The notes beneath the pieces are model-generated. The model was not told the DNA's origin. It did no database searches and was given only the letters and a program-made list of their open reading frames with translations. Positions 46,410 to 58,289 of a stretch of DNA of 64,000 nucleotides are shown in pieces. The first letter of the stretch is position 1; each line of letters starts with the position of its first letter. Source of the DNA: Evernia prunastri (taxonomy: Eukaryota; Ascomycota; Lecanoromycetes; Lecanorales; Parmeliaceae); the NCBI GenBank assembly GCA_003184365.1, contig NKYR01000092.1:62001-126000 (forward strand), given 5' to 3'. The position numbers and the translations under genes are program-made.

Positions 46410-46710
46410 GGACTGTGGGGTTGTATGGATGGAAAGATGTAAGGAGTAGGATGGAGTGGATGGAGCGGGGCTTGGGTAATGGATAGGCGGGTCTGTGGGG
46501 ATGGTTGGATGGGGCTGGGATGCATTCATTACCGTAATTTGTTCACTATATGTTAATCAGGATGAAAAGGAAACTGTAGCAAGAGGGCGGTCTCATTCTT
46601 GTTTTGTTTCAGGTGGCTCGCTTTTAGTTGGTTTGCCTTACGCATTGCCTATGTGGTTGCTGGCTTGCTGCTCTGTTTGGTAGATGTAGATGGGTCTGGG
46701 AGACTTGATG

Positions 46711-46753
46711 CACGCACGTAACGCAACGCACGCAACGTACGCCACGCACGCAG
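46711..46753. repeat. Degenerate ACGCA minisatellite
   Basis: Short units CGCACG, TAACG, CAACG, CACGCAACG and TACGCCACG repeat over about 43 bases. Confidence 0.8.
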
Positions 46754-47140
46754 GTGGGTCGGATTCTAAGTCTCGGGCGGTAGAGTGGTGTGTGTAGGGA
46801 ATTTGGATGCTTTGAACATATCTAGCTGTCTAGCTACCTCTACCCTTACCTACCATTCTGCCATTCTACTTACCTCCCTCCCTCTTAGAAACTCAGAGGG
46901 GCCTCACCCTACCCTTGCTGGCCACAGATGGAAGGATGGAAGGTACGTGAACACTCGAATGGAGAGATATGCTCTCAACTCGGTTGTTATTGATGGTGCT
47001 AATGAAGGTGCTCACACCTTGACACGCTTCAAGCTTACTCGGGTCTTGAAGGGTGGGTAGTCTTTACTATCTAGTCTTTATGTTTGTGAAGCAGCCTCGG
47101 CAGCCTCGGCAGGATTGGATTGTCATTCTGATCTGTTCCG

Positions 47141-47172
47141 TTGTGACGCGCATTTTCAGTCACGCGTCACAA
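47141..47172. promoter_or_regulatory. Palindromic TTGTGACGCG / CGCGTCACAA site
   Basis: Perfect 10-bp inverted repeat with a 12-bp spacer, about 0.47 kb upstream of the RNase T2 start. Each arm carries TGACGCG, a bZIP-like half-site word. The binding role is inference. Confidence 0.5.
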
Positions 47173-47292
47173 ACAGCCTCATAGCCTCGGTGGTGGCGTT
47201 TCGTTTCTTTTCCTTCCTCAACAGGCAGGTGTATGTTGTATTGACTGCATTTGCCCCTATGTGTGCTCGCTTTTCTCATACGCTGATAGGAT

Positions 47293-47308
47293 GACGCCTG
47301 ATGGCGTC
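47293..47308. promoter_or_regulatory. Small hairpin GACGCC-TGAT-GGCGTC
   Basis: Perfect 6-bp inverted repeat with a 4-base loop, preceded by T so that it again shows TGACGC. It lies 340 bp upstream of the RNase T2 start. Confidence 0.45.
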
Positions 47309-47553
47309 TCAGGCACGGAGGAATGCCTCTGTCAGGCACGTTCAAATCGATTGGATAACAGAACCACGACTCAGAACCTGATCGCCAATATCTCTACTCC
47401 ACTTGCACCCGATAGCTGCCATGATCATTGCCCATGTGGAAGCTCCATCCTGGCCCCATGGCAAGATCGCCTAGGCTGGCATTGCCGAGATCCTCTATGT
47501 CCTCGGTGCACATGTACCTCCCCCCATGCATGATGGAGGGATCAAAAGACGTC

Positions 47554-47560
47554 TATATAA
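47554..47560 (+). promoter_or_regulatory. TATA box of the RNase T2 gene
   Basis: TATATAA, 73 bp before the ATG at 47633, with a CT-rich stretch between. Position and context fit a core promoter. Confidence 0.65.
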
Positions 47561-47632
47561 GGAGCCTTGCATATCCTCTTCTTCCAATAGACTTGAAGCT
47601 TGTTATCATTCCATTGGAGATCACTCACAGCA

Positions 47633-48602
47633 ATGCCTTCCTACACTTCACTCCTCTCTTCGGCCTTCGGAGTCCTTCTCCTATCGAGCCCAGCTCTCGC
47701 CTTCTCTGAGCAATGCAGCACCTTCAGGTACCCCCTGAGTTGCCACAACCAAAGCGCCGTCGCCAATACCTGCTGCTTCAACTACCCCGGTGGTCTTCTG
47801 CTGCAGACCCAATTCTGGGACACCGATCCTGCTACCGGTCCAGCAGACCACTGGACCGTCCATGGCCTATGGTACGTACACACTTCCTGCCATAGCCTCT
47901 TTTTGAATAGAAGCTAACACATAGCGTGCCTTAGGCCCGATGAATGCAACGGATTCTACCAACAATTCTGCGACGAATCCAGACAGTACAAGAACATCAC
48001 CCAGATCCTCGAACACTTCAACCGCTACGACCTGCTGGACTACATGTCCGTCTACTGGAAAGACGACGGGGGCAACGACGAGTCCTTCTGGGAGCACGAG
48101 TGGGGCAAGCACGGCACCTGCATCAGCACCTTCGACACCCCCTGCTACACCGACTACGTCCCCACCCAGGAGGTCGTCGATTACTTCCAGAAGACCCTCC
48201 AGCTTTTCTCCGTCCTCGACTCCTACGCCTTCCTCAAGGACGCGGGAATCGTGCCCAGCACGACGAAAACTTACACCTACGCCGAGATCCGGAAGGCCTT
48301 GGTAAGGGATCGCGGCGTCAACGCGACGATCGAGTGTAGCGGGGCCAATCGCACCGAGCTCGACGAGGTCTACTATTACTACAATGTGTACGGGAGCGCG
48401 CAGGATGGGACATATATCCCGGCGCAGCCTGGTGAGGAGCTTTTTTTCTTGTCCCAGAAACTATTGCCTCGTCTTTCGATGTTGGTTTTACTGATTGTCT
48501 GCAGACACCAATTCGTCCAGCTGCCCTTTGACCGGCATCCATTACCTGCCCAAGAACCTCACGAGCACTCCGAAGCAGAATGGGACGTACAATTTCTTGT
48601 AG
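47633..48602 (+). CDS. Secreted ribonuclease T2
   Basis: Acid endoribonuclease that cleaves single-stranded RNA through a 2',3'-cyclic phosphate. The N-terminal ~23 residues (SLLSSAFGVLLLSSPALAF) form a signal peptide; many Cys residues follow (CSTF, SCHN, TCCFNYPGG), as in the disulphide-rich fungal enzymes. Both active-site blocks are present: WTVHGLWP with His77, and FWEHEWGKHGTC with His134, Glu135 and His139. Introns: 47872-47934 and 48432-48504; the last short exon encodes the C-terminal SSSCPLTGIHYLPKNL. Predicted 277 aa, standard for secreted RNase T2. Potential N-glycosylation sites (NQS, NIT, NAT, NRT, NLT, NGT) fit secretion. A likely role is nutrient RNA degradation. Confidence 0.95.
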
Positions 48603-51118
48603 AACGGATTCTTCGTGGAATGATTCCTGCGGTTGCTGAAAATTTGTATAATAAAATTAGTGTGGGAAGTTACATATGTTTGTATATAGAGCTGTCCTAG
48701 AATATTCATGCTTCGGTTTCCCCACATCAATATTCTTAAATCACGTCCAAACTCACCCTCAATCCAAAACATTCCACCAGCTTTACCGCCGAAAACGCCG
48801 TCAAATCAGTGAAGCATGCATGCGTCGCCTGACTGCAGAATGGCACAAAGAAAAAGAAGGGCAAAGGCTCGCGTTACTTTTGACCCAGATCTACGGTTGG
48901 ATATCAATCTCATCTACGGGGACGGGACGGAGCCGAAATGGGACCGGAACGGAATCGTATCAAGTTCGACCTTTTCATTGGACGCTCGCAACGGGTCCAG
49001 ATGTGGGATCTTGGGTGAGTTGAGTGGGTGAGTGAGTGAGTGAGTACACTCCGTGTGTGGGCAGATGAGGAGGATGATGGTCGATTTTTTTTATTTATTA
49101 TTTATTTATGGACCACGCGGACATCGTGCCGGGATGAAGGTCCGCGATGCTGACTTGCCATCTCAAAACCCAACGGCTTGGAGTTGGGGACATATTACGC
49201 CGGCGTTCGGGACGGAGGTGTATATATATCTACCCCGTGCAATTCTTTCCGCACCGACGGGGTCCAGCAGCGGGCATCAGGGGGTGGAATGGATGATCCT
49301 GGGATGGATAAGTCCCCCTCTTCTTGCACGGTACGTACCTCGCGGGGCACTGTTTTTTTTTCAGCGCCTGCTTGCTTGCTTGCTTGCAGTTGGTAGGTAG
49401 TCTTGGGGTTCTGGGGATCGGGTCCTGGACTGAGATCTCGATGTGTGATTGGGGAGGGGGGGGGCTAGGGGCGAGGGGAGGGCTGTGGGGAGAGGGGACT
49501 GCGGGTTGAGGTTGGGATGGGGATTGAGAGGTAGAGCGATGGGGGGGAAGGCGGTCGAACGTTTTAGTTCTGCGTGGATTCTCAACGACGACAGAGACGC
49601 GCGGGATCTAACTGAACTGCTAGCTGGATCGATTCTTGATGAGAATCTTTGGGGAGAACAGAGGAGACTGCGCACGGCCTAAGCAATGAGAATTGTCTCA
49701 ACGCATCAAAAACATGCTGCGTTTTGCTATTGCGAAGTACTGAGTACCTTATTGGTTCTCGTCTGCTCGTTTCCTACTGGGACAGCACGAACTGCAACTT
49801 TGGTTGTAGTCGGAGACGGAGCGGACAATGAGCAGGGTGTGCGGATCTCTCTGGTTGAGTGGTTTATCCATGAGATGAAGATGGCACACATCTAATTGAG
49901 GTGAGATGAACTGCTGCTCGATTGGGCCGAATGATACATTATGTCAACGAACCCTGTGATATGGGTAAGTGGGATGGTGGTGGCTAGGACTAGGCAGTCC
50001 TTTCTCAAGGCTGTGTCTTCTGTAGGTCTCTTTCCATTTAGTCTAGCCAATGATGATGACTGCTGCTTGGGCTAGGTCTCGTTCAACCACGTTGTACCTA
50101 CTGCGTAAAACCTGATTCACAGCGATCGATATGCGAGAGGCAGGGCTCCGCGCTCAAGCCTGCTCTCTCGAGGCTCCTTGGATCTTATCATTTAGGTAAA
50201 GAGCCCAGACTGTCACACTTGGACGTCGACGATGTAGGTCTTTATTGCACGCCTGATTGCGATTCTAGCCTACCTTACTGTCCGAGAGCACGGACATTGT
50301 AACATTTGCTCAAGAGGTCAGAGAGTTGGTTCGGGTGCAGAGTACGAGTACGGTAGGATTGAAAGGGGACAAAAAAAAAAAGAAGAGAAAACAAGAACGG
50401 GTGCCGTTGCCCGGTTCGCCCTGGCCTGCCGTACGTAGCACAGCCGCTATTCCGAGAACCCGAATCTTGACTATATCAAATGTAGACATGATCGACCCAT
50501 TAGCTCCGCACCAGATATCGATTCCGCAGCCGTCTAAGCCCAATTGGCCAGACCGGCATGGGAAATCACCGACCTCACATCTCCGAGGGATTTCGCTTTC
50601 GGTTTAGCGCCTGCCTGTCATGCTCTAGTCTGATCGCTTTGGGTTTAAGGTGTGGAAAAGGGGCGGGGTAGGTCTCTTGCTTTGGGTGAATTAGCATTTG
50701 TGGTGCATGGCATGCTGCAATGCTGCAATTTGCGTGGCTCACTACAATCACCACTACCATCACCATCACCAACCACCACACCTCATGTAAGCAAACAACA
50801 TTGGACGATGAATGGGTAAGTACATCCTGAACATTCCTTTCTCCTCCGACTGTCCGATTTCAATGCAGAAATGAATGTGACATGACATCATGTCTCGTCA
50901 TTTGCGTCAAATGTTTTGATTCTCATCCTTGTCCCATCTTGCATCATCTTTCTCCTTCCTCTTAATTACTATCCATTTCCCTTCTCATTTCCCATCTCAT
51001 CTCATTTCTTCCTCCTTTCAACAATCGCATCCCGTTTTCTGCAAAGGAAAAAGAGAGAGCAAGAGAGAGAAAGAAAGAAGAGATCAAAGGCAGAATCAAC
51101 TGCTATCCATCCTCCATC
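48603..51118. other. 2.5 kb intergenic region, no gene seen
   Basis: Short low-complexity repeats (GAGT near 49028, GCTT near 49368-49387), an A12 run near 50370 and a CT-rich leader before ATG 51119 (about 50920-51040). Open frames are short and without protein character. Confidence 0.5.
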
Positions 51119-52262
51119 ATGCATTTCCCCCTCTCAACCCCTATCCTAGCCCTCTCCATCTCCTCCGCCGCCATCGTCTCCGCCGTCCCCTTCAAATTCC
51201 CCCTCCCAGATGGATTCCCCGCCCCCAGCCCCGCCCAGCTCGCCATGATAGAAACAGAAGCCCAAGGCTCCCTCCCCGACGGCCCTCTCCCCACAATGCT
51301 GAAAAGCGCCGGAGTCACCACCCTGCAACTCCTTGCTCTGAATGAGATCTTCGAGGTCGCATATTTCACTGAGCTGCTCGCCAATGTCACCAATGATGTT
51401 CCTGGCTACGATGCCGCCTCCCTCGCACCTTTGGACAAGGCGTACGTGGTAGATACGCTCAATGTTGTCGCAAATGTAAGTAAATCATGACTCTACCCTT
51501 AATAACACTTCAATCCGCCCCCGTACATATGCTAAGCCTGGACAACAGCAAGAAAAACTGCACGCCTTGGGCGTCAACGGCGTCCTCACAAGTGCCAACC
51601 ACAGCGCCATCCAGCCCTGCGAATACCAATTCCCCGTCACCAACTTCACCCAAGCCATCGCCCTCGCCCAAACATTCACCGACATCGTCCTCGGCACCCT
51701 CCCCGAAGCCCAAGCCATCTTCGCCGGCGACGCCGGCGACGAGAGCCCGCTCATCCCGCTCTTCGGCTCCGTCCTCGCCCAGGAGGGCGAACAGGTCGGC
51801 TTCTACCGCTTCGTGCAGAAGAAGACGCCGTCCGCCGCGCCCTTCCTGACGGGTGGGTCGCCCAGCTTCGCCTTCACCGCCATCCAGATGTTCATCGTGC
51901 CCGGCTCCTGCCCGCAGCCGCTCTCCAGCATCGACCTGACCACCTTCGGCCCTTTGACCGTCGTCACGGCCCCCGAGGCGATGAATGAGACGCTGGCATT
52001 CTCCGTGCCCGGACCCGTCAGCGCGGATGCCAACTCCATCGTCTACCTCTCCGGCGCGAATTTGCCAGTCACGGTTGCCATCTCGGACGTGAGCGCTGCC
52101 GGCGGGGCGACGACGTTCAGCGCTAGCTTCCCGTTCTCGTCGGGCTTTGCGCATGGTCTGACTATTGCCGCGTTGGTCAAGGGGGCTGGTGAGACGTTTG
52201 CGAGTAATGATGCTGTCGCTGCCGCGACGGTGTACGGACCTGGTCTCATTGAGGTTGGGTGA
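51119..52262 (+). CDS. Secreted LsdA/Rds1-like ferritin-fold protein
   Basis: 356 aa after removal of intron 51476-51548 (GTAAGT..CAACAG). A signal peptide spans about residues 1-22 (LALSISSAAIVSAVP). The body, with NEIFEVAYFTELLANVT, the stretch from HALGVNGVLTSAN, PCEYQFPVTNF and GSVLAQEGEQVGFYR, matches the fungal 'late sexual development protein'/Rds1-like family that carries a ferritin-like helical bundle. The C-terminal half is beta-rich (LAFSVPGPVSADANSIVYLS). Whether it binds metal is unknown; the Glu and His ligands NEIFE and LTSANHSA are only suggestive. In relatives, expression is linked to sexual development or stress (family knowledge). Confidence 0.85.
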
Positions 52263-52589
52263 GAGTTTGGATGTTGGAAGTTAATAACTTGCATAGCTTG
52301 GTTCGCCGCACGCATTGGTCTAGAAAATTGTTTGTACAAAATAATTATAATTTGCATCACCACTTTATCGTTCAAAAGATTAGGAAAGGGTTCATTGCCT
52401 TCCTGTTGACTTCCTTAAACCTAACGCTGTTAAATATCTCATCACCCGGGCAAAGACATATGGTAGTGAAGTGGTTTGCTAGGTCTCAACCTTCTCAACC
52501 TCTACGAAGTCGATATAAATACCTCGATGATACCCGTGCGAGGCATTTGCTTTTGCAAGCTCAGAATCGTTGATAAGATGTCTTACTTC

Positions 52590-52810
52590 GTCCCTCCCTC
52601 CCTCTGTCTTCCTCCATCACTTCATCTCCCCTCCTCTCCTCTCTTCCTCTCTTCCTCTCCTCTCTTCCTCTCATTCTCTTTTTGTCTCTCTTTCCCTCCC
52701 TCTCATATCTCTTTTTCTCTTCTCTCCTTGCCCTCTTCCTCTCCTTCCCACCCCCTCTATCTTTCCTCTTCCTCTTTCTCTTCCCCTCCCTCTCTTTGCC
52801 CTCTTTCTTC
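52590..52810. repeat. Long CT-rich (polypyrimidine) tract
   Basis: About 220 bases almost free of A and G, built from CTCTTC/CTCC words. It opens low-complexity frames on both strands that are not genes. Confidence 0.9.
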
Positions 52811-53235
52811 CATCCATCCGTCATCACAATCTACAAATCAAACCTTCCCCCGCCCTCATCTAACACCCAGCACTTGAATAAATTCAACGCTCGAGAATCC
52901 GAAGTTTAATAAACCCCTTTCCCCCCCTTCTCTCTCTCTCATCCTCCCCATCTCCTTTCTTTTTCTTTTCTTTTCTTCTCCCCCAACTTTTTCTCTTCTC
53001 GTCTCTTCTCTTCTCTTCTCTTCTCATCTCACACCCTCTATCCCACCACTCTCTGAAACTGTATCCCGTTCCACCAAACCCCTCTCCTCTCTAAGCGTTG
53101 GAGCGTTTGGCGAAAACCACCTACTGCGGCATCGTGGGACCGGACTCGATCCTAAAGGTCGGCGTCGATTGGCTCCAGATGTGTCACGCGGCGTTCTGGG
53201 CTCGGGCTGGACGGAGGCGGAGGCGCGGCGGTGTG

Positions 53236-53335
53236 GTGGGGTGGGGTGGGGTGGAGTGGAGTGGAGTGGACTGGATTGGAATGGATTGGAGTGGAGCGGA
53301 GCGGAGTGGACTAGGCTGAAGTAGAGCGGAGCGGG
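53236..53335. repeat. Degenerate GGGGT/GGAGT pentamer array
   Basis: Twenty or so pentamer-like units (GGGGT, GGAGT, GGATT, GGAGC) in a row, read directly. Confidence 0.88.
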
Positions 53336-53436
53336 ATTTGTTCGAGAACGAGGGTTTGGTCTAGATTTCAAGAACTTCGAAACCGGCAAAGGTATCGATA
53401 CTATCTGAAAGAAGTCTTTGAAGCGGTGGTGTTGCT

Positions 53437-53700
53437 GGTCGGCCGTGATATATCTACACTGATCAAGTATGCATTAGGTTGTATGGTCTGGTCTGGTCTG
53501 GTCTGTTCTGGCTGGTGAGCTGGCTGGTTAGCAGGCTGTTGAGCAGGCTGTTTGGTATCGTGGGAGGTGGGGACTGGCTGGAACATCTGAACACTGGGGG
53601 GTGGGAGAAAGAGGGGTGGTTTCCGTTTTTTTCTTTTTCTGTTTTCTTTTTTCTTTCAGCCGGATTCTCGACTGTCGCGGTCATCCTGGCGAAGAGTTGA
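53437..53700. repeat. Degenerate dispersed repeat, copy A
   Basis: The head block 53437-53490 and the tail block ending near 53695 both recur in copy B at 53890-54090. Between head and tail the copies are not alignable by eye. Confidence 0.7.
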
Positions 53701-53889
53701 TCTTGCGCCCGCGGGCTGGTCGGTGTTGGAGAGGAAAGGAAGGATTGAGCGGATTGAGCGAGTTTGAGGAGGTAGGGGGAGGTAGGGGGAGGAGGGGGAG
53801 GCGGGGAGTCTGCTGGCCTATGGGATCGAGGGGGAGGGGGGGGGGGGGGGAAGCAAGAGCTGGAGTACCGTTCGGAAAAGGTAAGACTT

Positions 53890-54090
53890 GCTCGACCGCA
53901 ACATATCTACACTGACCAAGCATACACCAGGTTGCATGATCTGCTCTAACCGATTGGAAAGAGATTAGCCATTATGAGATAGAGTATCGACGAGAAAAGG
54001 GAATCTTAATGTCGAGGGTTCTCCTTCCTTCTCTCCTTTTTTTCCGCTGGACTGTGGACTGTTGCAATCATCCCGACGAAGGGTCCATCG
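53890..54090. repeat. Degenerate dispersed repeat, copy B
   Basis: The head block (53890-53943) differs from copy A at 12 of 54 positions, 11 of them transitions. The 27-bp tail block starting ACTGTTGCAATCATCCC differs at 6 positions, all transitions. Confidence 0.7.
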
Positions 54091-54284
54091 TACGGGCAAG
54101 ATATATTTTCGCCTTGTATGGTCACTCGGTATAACGAGATTTTATCGCGCTGCAAGGTTACTGTGCATAGCAGACCTGCTGCATGCCAGCAATATCGCAT
54201 AGAGGGTCGCGCGACTCGTGTCAGGGAGGCGATGACCAGGAGATCCGTGTCTTGATGGTCCATCTATGTGAGCTTTGTACCAGT

Positions 54285-54418
54285 GTTTGGCTTTGCATTC
54301 GAATGTATCTCTTCCAGAGGCATGGCATTCCTTCCCGCCCGCTCGTATCTGTTTTGGCTTTCCAGTCGATTTCATCTCTTTCAGCGGCATGGCATTCTTT
54401 CCCGCCCGCTCGTATCTG
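54285..54418. repeat. Two-copy 67-bp tandem duplication
   Basis: Units 54285-54351 and 54352-54418. Their last 33 bases (GGCATGGCATTC.TTCCCGCC...) differ by a single C/T; the first halves are more diverged. Confidence 0.88.
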
Positions 54419-55998
54419 TATGTAGCTCCATCTTACTTCGGGTTGTTGCTGAACATGCATAAGAGTCTTGTTAGCACTCGGGGGACTAAATATACCTTTT
54501 CAGGTAACTGCTAGCTTCAGCGGTGAGACGCCGCAACAACATCTGCACGAAGCCTGCTGTTTGGGTGACGTAATATGATGACAGGTGGAGGCTAATCGTG
54601 TAGTTGAGGGTTTGGGTGTGTTGGGGGCGGGGGTGGAGGGGGGGGGAGTAAAACGGTTGGGTGTAAGGGCGGGGGGGGGAGGTCTGATTGATTACGTTGT
54701 GCGAGTGGGTGGAGAGGGGTTGAATGGAAGAGTGTCGAGGGAGAAGTTTGGTCTGTTTGAAGTGGGAAGGGATAGGGGCGCGGGAAGACTCGAGTGAGAG
54801 GGAGAATGTTTGAATAAGGGTTCGATGTCTGTGAGGGAAGTGAGGTCGAGGACGAGGAGTGGGGCGTGGGGTAAATGGATTGGAGGTGCATCCGGCGGAA
54901 CTCTAGAGATGCGTAGCGTGGCTCGACACTATGATGCCTCGATGGGGTGCGTGATGGACCTAGTATGCTCTGGGAAATTTCATGGTTTCTTTGAACTTCC
55001 TTAGCGGTCGTTGCTCTTCTCCTGGCTCTTCTCTCTTCACCTAATGAACGCACGCCTGGTTTTGCTCATATTTTCATTGGATGAGAAGGTCAAAGCAGCT
55101 CAGAATCCAAACGCCACTCCCTAACGATATGGAAACGTGACAATGTTATTGAATCATCGATTGATCTCGCCCCCAAGTTTTAACAATGGGCGTCACGCAT
55201 CAATAGCATTAGGTCGTTCGTAAAGGATTGCCCAAATCGTCCCGTTCGCGGTTAAAGCTCCAGCCTTGGACGCCGATGTATATCCACCGAACACGCAGCC
55301 TGTCCACCTCCCGGCCTTGATACGTTGTGTTGACGTTGAATTCCACTAACGGTATCTGCTGGCCAGAGAAGGCTGAGATGGGATTGGATGGCTAGGCGGG
55401 GTTTGGATCGGACTTTACTCAGTGAGGTTGGGTGGTGCTCATAGAGCGGAGGTTGCAGAAAGTGTGTTTAGATGAGCTGGAGGGGAATAGGTCGTAGGGG
55501 CCCTGATCTCGCTGAAACATTATGGCTCAAGTGGGAGCATGGACTTTTTAGTCGGGAGATTGGGCGAAAGGCTCGTGCTGAATAGACGGTCGGTTGTCAG
55601 GTCTCTTGAAGTCAAGGTCGAGCGGACGTACTCTCTCATGGTGTGGGTTTTGGGTCCGTTTCGATAGCCGCCTGCTTGGAGTCATCTCGTACTTGGCTTA
55701 CAGTCGATTGTTTCGATAGCTAGATAAAGGAGTGGAGATGGGAAGGACTCCAACATTGGCTGTTCCAGAGCTCAGTGTCCTTCGTGCAATACCGCACGAA
55801 AGCTGAACACCCCGACGGACTCAAATTCCATGGCACACGACTTCGACTGGGCAGACAGACGTATTGATACTCTGGGATGATGTGGATGGGCAGAGCAATG
55901 TGTATTTTGCAAAAGCATTCTGATGCTAGCTAAATACTCTCAAATATCTTCGTGCTTATTTCAGTGGACATTCATTCGGTGACATAAAAAAGCGGTAA

Positions 55999-58289
55999 TC
56001 ATTCGTCCTCGAAGTCCCATCCACCAGGGATTGCTGAGGCTTCGGCGGATGTGGACTCGTCCTCGTCCTCGTCCTCATCCGAACCCCAGTCAGAGATCCA
56101 TATTTCAGTCGCATGGATCCTACAGCCACTAACATGGTCGCCATACTCGAAATTGATACGTGCTTCTCCCAGACGAAAATTCACAATTCCCTTTGGATGT
56201 AATTGGTCTTCCCGCCGGCCGTAGTCGACAGTGTCAGGCCCAGCTTCGAGGATAATCTCCATCCAGGCATCCAGGTGGCGCTGTACTACTTCCAACAGCG
56301 ATAGTTCTTCCCCAGGATACCACGTCTTCCACAGCGACCTCGAGGTACGCGATCGATATTTGATAGCCGAAGTATCCTCGAGTCGATCATATGCAACGAT
56401 GTGTCGCGAAGATTCGAATAGGGTTTTCGGAAAAGTTTGTCGGTCTATCTTATCTTTATTGAATTTGAATTTGTCTAAATCAAGATATCGGCTGACCAGA
56501 TAGAAAAGATAAGTAAGCATCGTTCCGCCATCATAACCGATATAATTATCCATTCGAGGCCTATTAAAGTCAAAGCCAGCATCAAAGAGCACCTTGATAC
56601 GCCTAGGAAAATCGGAGTTATCAGCCATCCATTTAAAAGCAAATACCGCTATGTGAGCCAGCGGTAAACCGTCACCAGATAAATCGAATCCACTTGGGTC
56701 GTTTTCATGGCTCCCGCGTAGAAGTACCGCTTCGAGATATTCAGACGCATTAGACGACTCAGTAAAGAACTGATCAGAAGCAATAGTTCCCAAATCGATC
56801 AGGAACTCTTCCTGATCAAGGAGCCATCGATACGCTGTAGGAGACCCATCAAAAATATGCAGTACGCTGCAGGACTTGGCCTTCTCCATGGGGTCGTACT
56901 GTCCCTCGTTGACCATGATCCTGAATATGTCAAGCTTAGCCGCGGCGTTTGATTTCTTCCAATCACTGCCTTGCCCTAGTAGGAGTATCGGCAGCCTTCA
57001 AAACCGTAAGTTACACCGAATTCGCGATATTTATTCACAACGCGGCTTACGCAGACATACCCGACGCACTACCATGCCCTAGACCACACCCGATCAGGAT
57101 TTTACATAGTTGCGCATGGCAATGAAAGACGGAGAACTATAGGTACGATAAGCTGTCAGTGATAAGTGTGTTGCTGATAGGGTTGCAGAGCTAACATGTA
57201 GTAGACTCCAGTCATCAGATTTTGACATCTCCACTCGATCGAATGGCGATGCCAATCCCTTGTCAAACAATCTTTGAACATTTGCAACATCTCCTTCTCT
57301 ACAGAAGTCTATAATCACTGAATCCGCGGGAATGTATCGGAAGGTGCGGAAGCTGTGTTGCCAGCTGCGGCCGTACGTGCCAAAGCATTCCCATAAGAAA
57401 CCGCGAGCTAAAAGCCATTGCGCTATGCGAACATCATAGCGAGTTCTCTTTGCTGGTATCCTTCGCTCAACTCCAGACTCTTCTATGAGGACAGACTCTT
57501 GTTCCGTCGTGATGAGTCGCAGCATAGCAATTCCGAAATTGTAAGCTCTGACTTGTTGCGTCGTACGATACTTCGGCCGACGAGCAGTCTGCGCGAATGC
57601 TGTTGGATTGAAAGACACCGACTTCATCGGCGAGGGGAGTAATGGCTTTGGTGAATGGGTCGCAACGACTAGATCCTGCACTGCAAGAGCTGAAGTCGAT
57701 ACGCCAAGAGCTTGTCCATCGCTTGGAGCTTGCAGTGCCGGGTTTGGAGGCCTTAAGCTCAGTGAGAGAGATCTGAAGCCTGCCTCTTGCATCTCTCTGC
57801 TAAGACTTAGCCTTTGTGTAATCAGTACCGTTCAAAAAAGGGCTAGACTTACGAAATATAGCATGTCTGTACAATGATTAGGAGCATTTTCATCCGCTCA
57901 ACTTGCTTCGAAAGTTTCTCCATCTTGTCCTTTCGAAAGACGAACTTGACTGGTGCCCATCGTCTAGACATAGGGCCTTTGAAAAATTTACTATCTATAT
58001 CTTTGACTTCGTTGCTCATCTCATGGGCTATTACAAGACAAGACCTCAGGGTTTCAGTTGCCGCGACTTCGTTAGGACTGCTGCGACTAAAACCTTGCCG
58101 CTGATAGTTGTTCGCGATTATGGTAAGCCAAGTGATGAAGAGCTTTATCTCTGTGGAGAGGCGAGCAATGTCATCCGGGGCTTCTTTGACGGACTGCCAG
58201 ACGTCTTGGATCTTCTTGAGGTCCTCGCAGAGCTGGATTGCAAGTGATACTACCCCAATGACACTGGCAGCGCCGCCTAGTGCCTCCAT
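55999..58289 (-). CDS. STAND-type N-terminal domain plus ankyrin-repeat protein
   Basis: 706 aa in four exons (introns 57797-57852, 57137-57195 and 56996-57050). The N-terminus MEALGGAASVIGVVSLAIQL with ...VKEAPDDIARLSTEIKLF matches the helical fungal N-terminal domain found on STAND/NLR-like and ankyrin proteins. The middle contains ankyrin-like units (FCREGDVANVQRLFDKGLAS, then WSLLH..., HAQLCKILIGCG). A C-terminal half of unclear fold (LAHIAVFAFKWMADNSD, IKVLFDAGFDFNRP) is followed by an acidic tail (SDEDEDEDES). I see no NACHT or NB-ARC ATPase motif, so this is not a complete NLR. The third exon is 86 nt; its GTAAGC donor is well formed. A role in self/non-self or stress signalling is only inference. 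Confidence 0.83.

Larger units (their letters stand above)
46410..47632. promoter_or_regulatory. Intergenic region with promoter of the RNase T2 gene
   Basis: Holds an ACGCA minisatellite (46711-46753), a perfect 10-bp inverted repeat (47141-47150/47163-47172), a short hairpin (47293-47308) and a TATA box (47554-47560). No gene seen. Confidence 0.55.
52263..55998. other. 3.7 kb gene-poor, repeat-rich region
   Basis: No supported gene. Contents: a long CT tract (52590-52810 and 52915-53030), a GGGGT/GGAGT array (53236-53335), a GGTCT/GGCTG-rich run (53484-53550), a duplicated element with RIP-like differences (53437-53700 and 53890-54090) and a 67-bp tandem duplication (54285-54418). G-rich runs lie at 53760-53850 and 54610-54680. 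Confidence 0.6.

Noticed and set aside
46711..46753. ACGCA array considered as a CRISPR-like or telomere-like repeat
   Set aside because: Units are too short and irregular, there are no spacers, and the setting is eukaryotic.
51510..52154. Minus-strand frame of 214 codons inside the LsdA-like gene
   Set aside because: Antisense shadow of a GC-rich coding exon.
52570..52909. Overlapping frames on both strands in the CT tract
   Set aside because: Low-complexity translations of a polypyrimidine stretch.
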